Assembly (NCBI GenBank): GCA_963839725.1
Contig: CAWIWT010000046.1
Span: 124,001-188,000 of the forward strand
Direction: 5' to 3'
DNA: 64,000 bases
Source of the DNA: Kumtagia sp963839725
GTDB lineage: Bacteria > Pseudomonadota > Alphaproteobacteria > Rhizobiales > Rhizobiaceae
Part shown: positions 53,154-61,419 of the stretch, in pieces
Numbering within the stretch: position 1 is the first letter of the stretch
Layout of the letters: every line of letters starts with the position of its first letter
Translations under genes and position numbers: made by a program
The notes under the pieces: model-generated
Told to the model about the DNA's origin: nothing
Database searches by the model: none
Seen by the model: the letters and a program-made list of their open reading frames with translations, nothing else

Positions 53154-53768
53154 CTATCTGCGCTTGATGAAGGCCGTAACCAGGCGATCGACCGTGCCGC
53201 CGGGCTGATGCTCTAGCGCATCGAAGCGGGCTTGCCGCGCCTCGTAATCATCGTAGGCGGTCTTCACGATACGCGTCACTTCCCGCCTGGTCTTGCGGCA
53301 ATAGTTGTCACTCGCAACGCTGACCTTCGACACCGCCTTTTGCGCGCTCACCGCCATCTGTCGGGCGATCCGGCCATGCATTTTTTCATGCTTGCGCACA
53401 CCGGTCATGAAATTCGTCCACGACCTCGTCATGGAGGCGGTCGGTTTGCCGGCAAGTTCCGGAAAACGATAGCTCACCGATAGCTTCACATTTGCGGTAG
53501 TGACCTTGCACAGCTTTTCGTCGTCGGCCTTGTAGGCGATATCCCAGGCAACCGAATAGCGCGTTTGTGCGATCGCGCGCGCAAAAAGGAAGCCATGACG
53601 CGGACCGCTGCGGTCCATCGCCCTCATTAGAGCCTCACCGCTGTCGCCGGTAATCCGATAGGTCTCGATCTTCTCGGAAACCTTGACGCCGGCGTGCGCT
53701 GTGACACCGGTGAAGCCGGTCACTATAAGCACAGCCAATACTGGCGAGAAACGCGTCGAGCGGAACAT
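53154..53768 (-). CDS. DUF922 secreted putative zinc protease (copy 2)
   Basis: 204 residues. Signal peptide (MFRSTRFSPVLAVLIVTGFT, cut near HAG), then a DUF922 domain with SVAWDIAYKADDEKLCKVTT, NVKLSVSYRFPEL and the zinc motif H-E-K-M-H in GVRKHEKMHGRIA (about residue 130). It shares the layout of copy 1 (Cys-containing strand, HExxH, second Cys, final GGTVDRLVTAFIK matching GGNVHRLILALV), so they are paralogues. I use the ATG at 53768; upstream codons to 54206 lie over the tautomerase remnant and are not coding. It ends 7 bp from the convergent EEP gene. Confidence 0.82.
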   Translation of the reverse strand: MFRSTRFSPVLAVLIVTGFTGVTAHAGVKVSEKIETYRITGDSGEALMRAMDRSGPRHGFLFARAIAQTRYSVAWDIAYKADDEKLCKVTTANVKLSVSYRFPELAGKPTASMTRSWTNFMTGVRKHEKMHGRIARQMAVSAQKAVSKVSVASDNYCRKTRREVTRIVKTAYDDYEARQARFDALEHQPGGTVDRLVTAFIKRR

Positions 53769-53873
53769 TCCGCTATTATGCGCAGTAGCCGCGGCGGGTA
53801 AACAGTAAAGATTCAACGTTCTCGATCGCCCTTGACAACCTCCTATTCCCACCCTTCTCGCGCAAGCCCGCTC

Positions 53874-54205
53874 GTCGGCGGTAAGTCGTTGGCGGAACAA
53901 GGCAAGTCCAGCGTGTATTTCGACATAAAGATAACGGACGAGACCAACACCAAGGACGAAAAGGCACGCTACATTCGCGCCGCCTTTGACGGTTTCGCCG
54001 CATTGCTCGGCGATCTGCCCGAGGAGAGCTACATCTACCGCATCGGCCCGAAAATCGGAATCGATTTTCGGAAAAGCACGATGCGTAGCATCAAAGAGAT
54101 ACAGCGTCCTTTGCGCGTCCGAAAGGACGCGCGGCGCTGTACGTGCAGGATGCGCGCGGATGCCTACGGCTACGGCGGGCTGACCCAGGAGTATCGTCAC
54201 CATCA
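53874..54205 (+). pseudogene. 4-oxalocrotonate-tautomerase-like remnant interrupted by a RIME1-like repeat
   Basis: The frame reads VGGKSLAEQGKSSVYFDIKI, TDETNTKDEKARYI and LLGDLPEESYIY. After a 36-codon interruption it continues RADAYGYGGLTQEYR. The two pieces are adjacent parts of a rhizobial tautomerase of ~130 residues. The N-terminal half of that family (ending ...WF before VGGKSLAEQG), with its catalytic Pro, is absent, and the normal C-terminal end is not seen. The gene is therefore a remnant. The open frame continues antisense into the ETF-QO gene by chance. Confidence 0.6.
54039..54142. repeat. RIME1-like rhizobial palindromic element
   Basis: About 104 bp with two large imperfect palindromes: 54040-54084 (GCATCGGCCCGAAAATCGG, inverse CGATTTTCGG ... 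CGATGC) and about 54101-54142 (TACAGCGTCCTTTGCGCGTC, inverse GGACGCGCGGCGCTGTA). The size, two-palindrome layout and sequence fit the Rhizobium-specific intergenic mosaic element RIME1, normally found between genes. Here it sits inside a tautomerase reading frame, which stays open across it. Confidence 0.75.
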
Positions 54206-54236
54206 CCGATCGGGTAATGGCGGGGAGCGCCGCAGT

Positions 54237-55916
54237 CTACATGCTCGTATAGACAGGTCCCTCGCCTCCTTGCGGCGGCACCCAGTTGATATTCTGGTTC
54301 GGATCCTTGATGTCGCAGGTCTTGCAGTGCACGCAATTCTGCGCGTTGATGACGAAGCGCACATCCTTGGCGTTCGGATCGGCAGCGGCATTGCCGTCTG
54401 CGTCCACCCATTCATAGACACCCGCCGGGCAATATCGCGTCGAAGGCCCCGCATACTGGTCGTGCTCGGAGCGTACCTGCAAGGCCATATCCTTGACCAG
54501 CAAATGCACCGGCTGATCTTCCTCATGGTTGGTGTTCGACACGAACACGGATGAGAGGCGATCGAAGGTCAGCACGCCGTCGGGTTTCGGATAGTCGATC
54601 TTCTTGTGCTGCGAGGCAGGTTCCAGCGTCGCGTAGTCGGCCTTGCCATGCTTCATCGTGCCGAAGGGCGAGAACCCGAAAAGCGTGTTCAGCCACATGT
54701 CCAGCCCGCCAGCGGCGACGCCGATCAGCGTGCCGAAGCGCGACCACAGGGGCTTGACGTTGCGGACTCTCTTCAGGTCCTTGCCGATGTCGGTGGCACG
54801 CCAAGCTTGTTCGTATGAGATCAGTTCGTCGTTGGCGCGCCCGCCGGCGATTGCCGCGGCGACATGTTCAGCCGCGAGCATTCCGGACAGAACAGCATTG
54901 TGCGAGCCCTTGATGCGCGGCACGTTGACGAAGCCCGCCGCGCAACCCATCAGCGCGCCGCCCGGGAAGGATAGCTTCGGTACAGACTGCCAGCCGCCCT
55001 CGGTGATGGCGCGGGCGCCATAGGACAGGCGCTTGCCGCCCTCGAAAGTGCCGCGGATCGCCGGATGCGTCTTGAAACGCTGGAATTCCTCGAACGGCGC
55101 GAGATACGGATTCTTGTAGTTGAGGTGGACGACGAAGCCGACCGCCACCTGGTTGTCCGCAAGGTGATAAAGGAACGAGCCGCCGCCGGTCTTCATGTCC
55201 AGCGGCCAGCCGAAGGAGTGCTGGACGAGACCAGGCTTGTGGTTCTCCGGCTTCACCTGCCAGAGTTCCTTGAGGCCGATGCCGAATTTGCCGGGATCAC
55301 GACCGTCCGAGAGGTTGAACCTGGCGATCAGCTTCTTCGCCAGCGAGCCGCGCGCGCCCTCGCCGATCAGAACGTATTTGCCGAGCAACGCCATGCCGGG
55401 TGTGAAGGCCGGACCGTGCGAACCATCGCGCTCGACGCCCATGTCGCCGGTAACGACGCCCGTCACCGCGCCGGCATCGCCATGGATCAGGTCGACGGCC
55501 GCGAAGCCCGGATAGATCTCGACGCCCAGCGCCTCGGCATGGGTGGCGAGCCAACGGCAGACATTGCCGAGCGAGACGATGTAGTTGCCGTGATTGTTCA
55601 TCAACGGCGGCATCAGGATGTTGGGCAGCCGGAACGATGACGCCGGTCCGAGCACCAGGAAATGATCCGCCGTCACCGGCGTCTTGAACGGATGGTCGCC
55701 TTCAGAGCGCCAATCGGGCAACAGGCGGTCGATGCCGATCGGGTCGACGACGGCACCGGACAGGATATGGGCGCCGACCTCGCCGCCTTTTTCCAGCACG
55801 ACGACCGACAATTCGGGATTGACCTGCTTGAGCCGGATGGCTGCCGCCAGCCCTGCGGGGCCGGCGCCGACGATCACAACGTCAAACTCCATGCTCTCGC
55901 GTTCGATCTCGCTCAT
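54237..55916 (-). CDS. Electron transfer flavoprotein-ubiquinone oxidoreductase
   Basis: ETF-QO passes electrons from acyl-CoA dehydrogenases (through ETF) to ubiquinone at the inner membrane. The 559-residue protein has the FAD-binding VVIVGAGPAGLAAAIRL near the start, GCAAGFVNVPRIKGSHNAVL in the middle and a C-terminal 4Fe-4S cluster domain (CPAGVYEW, then NAQNCVHCKTCDIKDP). Motifs and length match the family. It would accept electrons from isovaleryl-CoA dehydrogenase encoded at 39954. Start ATG 55916; ATG nine codons in (MEFDVVIVG) is also plausible. Confidence 0.96.
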   Translation of the reverse strand: MSEIERESMEFDVVIVGAGPAGLAAAIRLKQVNPELSVVVLEKGGEVGAHILSGAVVDPIGIDRLLPDWRSEGDHPFKTPVTADHFLVLGPASSFRLPNILMPPLMNNHGNYIVSLGNVCRWLATHAEALGVEIYPGFAAVDLIHGDAGAVTGVVTGDMGVERDGSHGPAFTPGMALLGKYVLIGEGARGSLAKKLIARFNLSDGRDPGKFGIGLKELWQVKPENHKPGLVQHSFGWPLDMKTGGGSFLYHLADNQVAVGFVVHLNYKNPYLAPFEEFQRFKTHPAIRGTFEGGKRLSYGARAITEGGWQSVPKLSFPGGALMGCAAGFVNVPRIKGSHNAVLSGMLAAEHVAAAIAGGRANDELISYEQAWRATDIGKDLKRVRNVKPLWSRFGTLIGVAAGGLDMWLNTLFGFSPFGTMKHGKADYATLEPASQHKKIDYPKPDGVLTFDRLSSVFVSNTNHEEDQPVHLLVKDMALQVRSEHDQYAGPSTRYCPAGVYEWVDADGNAAADPNAKDVRFVINAQNCVHCKTCDIKDPNQNINWVPPQGGEGPVYTSM

Positions 55917-55962
55917 CCGCCCTCCAAACTGGCTACGTCCTGCGCTAGGCGTTTGCTGGTTA

Positions 55963-56232
55963 AGAGCAGGATGAGATTAGGTTCAGTCGTTCTGCCGGCG
56001 ATGGTTTGGGCCAAGGTCAAGGATTTTGCCGCGGTCGTACCCATTGGTACGGCCAAGGCAAAAGCCGAAGGATTTGGCCCAAACCAGCCCGGCGATTCGG
56101 GTTTCCGGGCGGCGGGCGCCCACTTTATCGGCTCGCTCGGCCGATGGAACCCATCGACCTTCGCAACCCTCCGCGTGGATCGCCTCGCCGTCCGTGAAAC
56201 AGAACTGACCGAAACTAACCTCATCTTGCTCT
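55963..56232. mobile_element. 270-bp inverted-repeat element upstream of the ETF-QO gene
   Basis: Terminal arms 55963-55988 (AGAGCAGGATGAGATTAGG ...) and 56207-56232 are inverted copies with ~4 mismatches in 26. Inside, a second large imperfect palindrome (about 55998-56090, GGTTTGGGCCAAGG ... TTGGCCCAAACC, centred near ATTGGTAC) and a GC-rich third hairpin (near 56105-56125) are visible. No convincing protein is encoded. It lies just upstream of the ETF-QO start, so it may also carry its promoter. The rest of 55917-56389 shows nothing else. Confidence 0.6.
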
Positions 56233-56389
56233 AGCGCTCCATAGCGCATCCCGGTTTGCCGGGAAACCATTCCGGCGACAGCGCAAGGCGGCAAAGCGAC
56301 GCGTTCGCAGCGTCATCCGGCGGTGGCGATGCCAGGAAAGTCATCAATACACTGCTTGCGCGGGGCTTATTGTGCGTCATACTCGCGAC

Positions 56390-57028
56390 ATGCCTCTGGT
56401 CTCGCATGCTCGTTTTCGCGCACTGCTACCGAAATCCGCAGGCGTTGCTTTGCGAGCGCTGACAACAAGCGTGATGCTGCTTGGAGCGGCTGCGACCAGC
56501 ACGGCGCAAGACAACACGATCGGCGTCTGGAGCGCTGGCTCGTATTCCTTCTCAGATGAATTGGGTGGCTTTAGGATCGAGAGCGTCTCTGGAAAGGGCA
56601 CGCATGCCGATCCGATCATCCTCAAGGAAACCTTTGCGTCGTCATCGCCGGTAACATTGGTCATCCGCGCCAACTTCTACGCAACCGGAAAGTTCTATTC
56701 CGATGGTATCCTTTACCTGCGCATCCTGACGCGCAATGGCAGTCGCCAAGGCTGGGTGGAGTTCGAGTTCGAACTGCAGGAGCTGCTGCATCAGGCAAGC
56801 GTCTTCGGCGACGGCCTCTCATTCGATCAGCGCAACAGCGACAAGGGCTACATCTTGTCGGATTCCTTCGGCAAATACAGCCGCGACTTCGAGCCGTTCG
56901 ACAAACTGCTGTTCACCGACGGCAAGGTCGACCCCGGTCATACGAGCGGATTTTCCTTTCTGATCACCGACTTCACGCCGCGCGGCCAGTTCTATCTGGT
57001 GCAAGACCCGCGCATTCCGCTGATGTGA
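56390..57028 (+). CDS. Conserved secreted hypothetical protein
   Basis: 212 residues. An N-terminal hydrophobic segment (LRALTTSVMLLGAAATSTAQ) is a likely signal peptide, followed by a ~170-residue beta-rich domain starting NTIGVWSAGSYSFSDELGGF and ending FYLVQDPRIPLM. I do not recognise a named domain. The start is ATG 56390, with GTG 56372 also open. It is followed 36 bp later by the uracil-DNA glycosylase gene on the same strand, so they may be cotranscribed. Confidence 0.65.
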   Translation: MPLVSHARFRALLPKSAGVALRALTTSVMLLGAAATSTAQDNTIGVWSAGSYSFSDELGGFRIESVSGKGTHADPIILKETFASSSPVTLVIRANFYATGKFYSDGILYLRILTRNGSRQGWVEFEFELQELLHQASVFGDGLSFDQRNSDKGYILSDSFGKYSRDFEPFDKLLFTDGKVDPGHTSGFSFLITDFTPRGQFYLVQDPRIPLM

Positions 57029-57064
57029 CTTGCATCTCGCTGCGGCGCGGGACAATTGTCCGAC

Positions 57065-57955
57065 ATGGCTTCAACCACCGCACGGCCGACCGACCTCGCA
57101 GACCTGCTCGCCTTCTACGCGGAGGCAGGCGTCGACGAGGCATTGTCGGACAGGCCGATCGACCGCTTCGCAGCGGCGACCGCGGAGAAGAACCGGCTGT
57201 CGGCGGCAAGGCAGGCTACCCGGCCAAGCAGCGAGGCCGTCCCTCAGCAAACGCGTGAGGAACGTCCCGCCGCACAACGCATGTCGCTTTTGCCGGACAC
57301 CCAGCCGCCACCGCCTGCCCGTCCGCGGACCGCCGTCGTGCCGGATGGTGCACAGGCGGCGCATGCGCGCGATCTCGCCCGCTCGGCTGCTTCACTCGAC
57401 GAATTGCGCGAGATCATGCTCAACTTCGATGGCTGCAATCTCAAGGCGACCGCCAAGGGCCTGGTCTTTGCCGATGGCAATCCCGAAGCGGATTTGATGT
57501 TGGTCGGCGAAGCGCCGGGTCGCGACGAGGACATTGAGGGACTGCCTTTCGTCGGTCGTTCGGGACAGTTGCTCGACCGCATCCTCGCGGCGATCGGGCG
57601 CGACCGGAAATCGGCCTACATCGCCAATGTCATTCCGTGGCGGCCGCCGGGCAACCGGACGCCAACGCCGCACGAGACCGAGATCTGCCGCCCCTTCATC
57701 GAGCGGCAGATCGAACTTGCCAATCCGAAGGTGCTCGTGACGCTTGGGGGACCGTCTGCCAACGTGCTGCTCGGCTCGACAACCGGCATCATGAAGCTGC
57801 GCGGCAATTGGCGCGAGCATGCGACGGAGGGCGGCGTGCTCATCCCGGCGATGCCGACGCTTCACCCGGCCTATCTGCTGCGCAACCCAGCGCACAAGAA
57901 ATTCGCCTGGCGCGATTTTCTCGAGGTACGGGCACGGCTTATGGCGCTTGCCTGA
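57065..57955 (+). CDS. Uracil-DNA glycosylase superfamily protein lacking the Fe-S cysteines
   Basis: 296 residues. A low-complexity N-terminal ~115 residues (Ala/Arg/Pro-rich) precedes a UDG domain (about residues 120-290). Motif A is MLVGEAPGRDEDIEGLPFVG (the GEAPG of family 4), the middle has YIANVIPWRPPGNRTPTPHE, and motif B is PTLHPAYLLRN with the catalytic-pocket His. Family 4 enzymes have four cysteines holding a 4Fe-4S cluster. Here only single Cys residues are present (FDGCNL, EICRPF), so the cluster is not possible. Iron-sulfur-free UDGs of this kind are known from Bradyrhizobium. The start could also be TTG 57056. Confidence 0.8.
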   Translation: MASTTARPTDLADLLAFYAEAGVDEALSDRPIDRFAAATAEKNRLSAARQATRPSSEAVPQQTREERPAAQRMSLLPDTQPPPPARPRTAVVPDGAQAAHARDLARSAASLDELREIMLNFDGCNLKATAKGLVFADGNPEADLMLVGEAPGRDEDIEGLPFVGRSGQLLDRILAAIGRDRKSAYIANVIPWRPPGNRTPTPHETEICRPFIERQIELANPKVLVTLGGPSANVLLGSTTGIMKLRGNWREHATEGGVLIPAMPTLHPAYLLRNPAHKKFAWRDFLEVRARLMALA

Positions 57956-57986
57956 CGATCGGATTCAACAGAAGCGCCATCACCAC

Positions 57987-58934
57987 CTATTGCGGCGGGG
58001 TCGCCTTGCGCGCGGCGGCACGCTGAATGCCGAGTTGGCGTTCGCGCAGGATGATGAAGATGCCGGCGCCGACGACAATAGCGCCGCCTGCAAGCATATG
58101 GATTGTCGGAACGTCGCCAAAAAGCAGATAACCTACCGCAATCCCGAGGATCATCGATGTGTATTCGAACGGCGCGACCACACTTGCCTCGGCGTGGCGA
58201 TAGGCCTCCGTCATCAAGAGTTGCGCGATGCCGCCGCACATGCCGGCGCAAATCAGAAGCGCCGCCTGCTCGAACGTGGGCGCGGCCCAGCCGAACGGTA
58301 TCGTCAGAAGCGAGAGGACGGTTGCGGAGAACGAAAACCAGAAAACGATTGTGCCGGTCTTTTCCGTGTGGACAAGGCTGCGTACCAGGATCATCGCCAA
58401 CGCCGATGCCGCCGCCGCGCTCAGCGTCGCAATGATGCCCGCCGCCTCGTCGCTGCCAAAGGCACCGTCGCCGCTGAACAGCGTCAGCTTCGGCCAGGCG
58501 ATGATGAACACGCCGATCAATCCGACCACGACCGCGCTCCAACGATAAGCGCGGACGGTTTCTCGCAGGATCACGGCGCTCAAGACCACGACGAGCAGCG
58601 GCTGCGCATAGTTCAGCGTGATCGCCTCCGGCAGTGGCAGCCGGGCAAGGCCGAAAAAGCCCAGGCCCATCGCGCAAACGCCGACAAAGCCACGCGCGAA
58701 GTGACTAAACGGGCGCGTCGTGTGGAACGCGCCGGGCAGATCGCCGCGCATTGCCAGAAGCACGATAATGGGCGGCATGGCAAAAAGCGAACGGAAGAAC
58801 ACCACCTCTCCCGCCGGCAAAGAACCGGCGGCCTTAATCATGGTGGACATCGCGACAAAGATCGCAACCGAGGCGATCTTGAAGGCAATGGCGGTGAGCG
58901 GACGACCCGGCCCGGCAGGCAGTCCCGGATTCAC
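57987..58934 (-). CDS. DMT-superfamily (EamA) permease
   Basis: A 315-residue inner-membrane protein with about ten helices in two EamA repeats (first near residues 14-150, second near 160-300). It opens TAIAFKIASVAIFVAMSTMI and has GFFGLARLPLPEAITLNYAQ and IAQLLMTEAYRHAEASVVAP, typical of the RhaT/EamA group. Its ATG overlaps the stop of the CoxL-like gene (ATGA, 58931-58934), so the two are coupled. The transported molecule is unknown. Confidence 0.88.
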   Translation of the reverse strand: MNPGLPAGPGRPLTAIAFKIASVAIFVAMSTMIKAAGSLPAGEVVFFRSLFAMPPIIVLLAMRGDLPGAFHTTRPFSHFARGFVGVCAMGLGFFGLARLPLPEAITLNYAQPLLVVVLSAVILRETVRAYRWSAVVVGLIGVFIIAWPKLTLFSGDGAFGSDEAAGIIATLSAAAASALAMILVRSLVHTEKTGTIVFWFSFSATVLSLLTIPFGWAAPTFEQAALLICAGMCGGIAQLLMTEAYRHAEASVVAPFEYTSMILGIAVGYLLFGDVPTIHMLAGGAIVVGAGIFIILRERQLGIQRAAARKATPPQ

Positions 58935-61240
58935 TTCGCCGTTGCTTCCGCGATAGCCGCCCAGACGCGCGAAGGTGTCGCCGGCATTTCAATGTGCTTG
59001 ATGCCGTAGGCTCGCCAAAGGGCATCCGTCACCGCGCTCATCACTGCCGGCGTAGAGCCGATGGTTCCCGCCTCGCCGGCTCCCTTCATGCCCATGGCAT
59101 TGGTTGTCGACGGCACGTTGCGGGTCTCAAAGCTAAATGAAGGCACATCGTCGGCGCGCGGCACGCAATAATCCATGAAGCTTGCGGTCAGCAGCTGGCC
59201 ATCCTCGCCGTAGATCGTGTCTTCCGTCAGCGCCTGACCCAGGCCTTGGACAACGCCGCCGTGCACCTGGCCCTCAAGCAGGATCGGGTTCACAGTCATG
59301 CCGAAATCATCAACGATGGTGTAATTGACCACAACCGTGCGGCCCGTCTCGGGATCGATCTCCACTTCGCAGATATGCGTGCCGTTGGGATAGGTCGCCT
59401 CTTCCTGAACAAATTCGCCGAACCCTTTGAGATCCTCCGGTTTCTTCGCGGCCTTGGCGATTGCGTCGAAGGTGATTTCGCGATCCGTGCCGACGATGCG
59501 CGCGGTGCCGGCCACCAGTTCGATGTCGTCGGCGGAGGCTTCCAGCTCATCCGCCGCGATCCTGCGCAGCTTCACCGCGAGGTCCTCGCTGGCGCGCGAT
59601 GCCGACACGCCGCCCAGCGGGATCGAGCGCGAACCGCCCGTGCCGCCGCCATCGTCGAGCCGGTCGGTGTCGCCCTGGTGGACGATGATCTTGTCGATAT
59701 CGAGGTTCAGCTTCTCGGAGACGAACTGCGCGTAGGCCGTCGCATGGCCTTGACCGTTGGTCTGGGTACCGATGAACAGCGTCACCGTTCCGTCGGTGTT
59801 GAGTTGGACATGCGCCGGCTCCGATCCGGGAAAGGCGCAGGCCTCGATATAGGTCGCAATGCCGATGCCGCGAACTTTCCCGTTCGCCCGCGCCTGCTCG
59901 CGGCGCGCCTCAAAGCCCGACCAACCCGATTTTTCCAGCGCCCGCGTCATGTGACCATCGAACTCACCGACGTCATAAAGGCGGTCGGTGGCGGTCATGT
60001 AAGGGAACTGTTGCGGCCGGATGAAATTGCGGCGGCGGATTTCTTCGCGTGGAAGGTTGAGTTCGCGCGCTGCCGTATCGACCAGCTTTTCAATCAGGAA
60101 TGCCGCTTCCGGCCGCCCTGCCCCACGATAGGCATCGACAGGGCAGGTGTTGGTGTAGATGCCGGTGATCGCGATATCGATTTCGGGAATGTCGTAGACG
60201 CCGGTGGACATGCTGGCCCCGCCAAAGGAAATGAAGGGCCCGTACTGCGAGATGTAGGCACCGATATTGGCCGTCAGCCTGACCTTGAGCGCCAGGAACC
60301 GGCCATTCGCGTCCATCGCCATTTCCGCCACGGCGAGATTGTCGCGCCCATGCGCGTCGGTAAGGAAATGCTCGGTTCGGTCGCTGGTCCATTTTACCGG
60401 TCTGTTCAGCCGGCGCGCGGCTTCCAGCACCAGCGCATATTCGCGGTAGACGAGCGCCTTTGGCCCAAATCCGCCGCCGACATCCGGCGTAATGACGCGT
60501 AGCTTCGAATTGTCGATGCCGAAGACCTGCTTGGCTAGGATGTAGCGCATTGAATGTACGCCCTGCGATCCAGTGGTTAGCACCAAACGGTCGGTACCCC
60601 CCTCGACCTCACCGATCGCGGCACGGGTTTCCATGTAGTTGCTGACGAGCCGATTGTTGGAGAATTCGATGCGCGTGACATGCGCGGCTTTCGAAAACGC
60701 CGCGGTCGCCTCTTTCGGCCTGCCCATCTGATAGGTGAATGCGCGGTTGCTGCCGAGTTCCGGCCACACCAGAGGCGTTTCCGGATCGAGTGCGGTCGCC
60801 CCCAGGCCGGCGGCATCCTCGGGATCATAGTCAATCTCGATCAGTTCGGCGGCGTCCTGCGCCAGCGCGCGGCTGTCGGCAACAACAAAGGCAACCGCAT
60901 CGCCGACGTAATTCACGCGGTCCTTGCACAGAATTGGGATGTCACGCGTCGGCGCCTTGGTGCCATCCGGCTGGCGCTGCATGACACCGGATCGCAATGA
61001 CCCTAGATGCGCCAGATCGGCGCCGGTGAGCACGAGATGTACGCCCGGCGCTGCCTTGGCCGCGTCCAGCGAGCCGATCATAAAACTCGCCTTGGCGACG
61101 GGAGAACGCTGCACGAAGCCATACAGCATACCCGGTAGAGAAATATCGTCGGTATAGCGGCCCTTGCCGGCAATGAAGGTCGCGTCTTCCAGCCGCGTGA
61201 CGGAAGCGCCCATCCCGAATTTGGGTGTGAAGACGGTCAT
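58931..61240 (-). CDS. Xanthine-dehydrogenase-family molybdopterin subunit, form II CoxL-like
   Basis: A 769-residue large subunit of the molybdenum hydroxylase family. The N-terminal a/b-hammerhead domain (RLEDATFIAGKGRYTDDISL) leads to a Mo-cofactor-binding domain with DVGGGFGPKALVYREYALVL, the active-site loop DAYRGAGRPEAAFLIEKLVD, and the catalytic Glu in GMKGAGEAGTIGSTPAV. AYRGAGR marks form II CoxL proteins, which are not the classical CO dehydrogenase (form I has AYxCSFR). The small Fe-S and FAD subunits (CoxS, CoxM) are not in this window, so partners must be elsewhere. The substrate is unknown. Confidence 0.92.
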   Translation of the reverse strand: MTVFTPKFGMGASVTRLEDATFIAGKGRYTDDISLPGMLYGFVQRSPVAKASFMIGSLDAAKAAPGVHLVLTGADLAHLGSLRSGVMQRQPDGTKAPTRDIPILCKDRVNYVGDAVAFVVADSRALAQDAAELIEIDYDPEDAAGLGATALDPETPLVWPELGSNRAFTYQMGRPKEATAAFSKAAHVTRIEFSNNRLVSNYMETRAAIGEVEGGTDRLVLTTGSQGVHSMRYILAKQVFGIDNSKLRVITPDVGGGFGPKALVYREYALVLEAARRLNRPVKWTSDRTEHFLTDAHGRDNLAVAEMAMDANGRFLALKVRLTANIGAYISQYGPFISFGGASMSTGVYDIPEIDIAITGIYTNTCPVDAYRGAGRPEAAFLIEKLVDTAARELNLPREEIRRRNFIRPQQFPYMTATDRLYDVGEFDGHMTRALEKSGWSGFEARREQARANGKVRGIGIATYIEACAFPGSEPAHVQLNTDGTVTLFIGTQTNGQGHATAYAQFVSEKLNLDIDKIIVHQGDTDRLDDGGGTGGSRSIPLGGVSASRASEDLAVKLRRIAADELEASADDIELVAGTARIVGTDREITFDAIAKAAKKPEDLKGFGEFVQEEATYPNGTHICEVEIDPETGRTVVVNYTIVDDFGMTVNPILLEGQVHGGVVQGLGQALTEDTIYGEDGQLLTASFMDYCVPRADDVPSFSFETRNVPSTTNAMGMKGAGEAGTIGSTPAVMSAVTDALWRAYGIKHIEMPATPSRVWAAIAEATAK

Positions 61241-61419
61241 GTCTGCTCCGGAGATTGTGGCAAATCTGCGCGAGTGCAGATGGGCGCGCGATTGGTTTCA
61301 TCGAGGGGTGACGTTAGTTTTGTCGAGAGAATGTTTCGTGTAAAGAGCACCGACCCGTAATTGTTGAGCCAGCTTACGCCGGCTCTGGCAGCCTGCAACC
61401 GCCGCAAGAAGGCACATAA

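Noticed and set aside
59246..60502. A 418-codon plus-strand open frame opposite the CoxL-like gene
   Set aside because: CoxL motifs on the minus strand are complete, and the antisense product has no family features.
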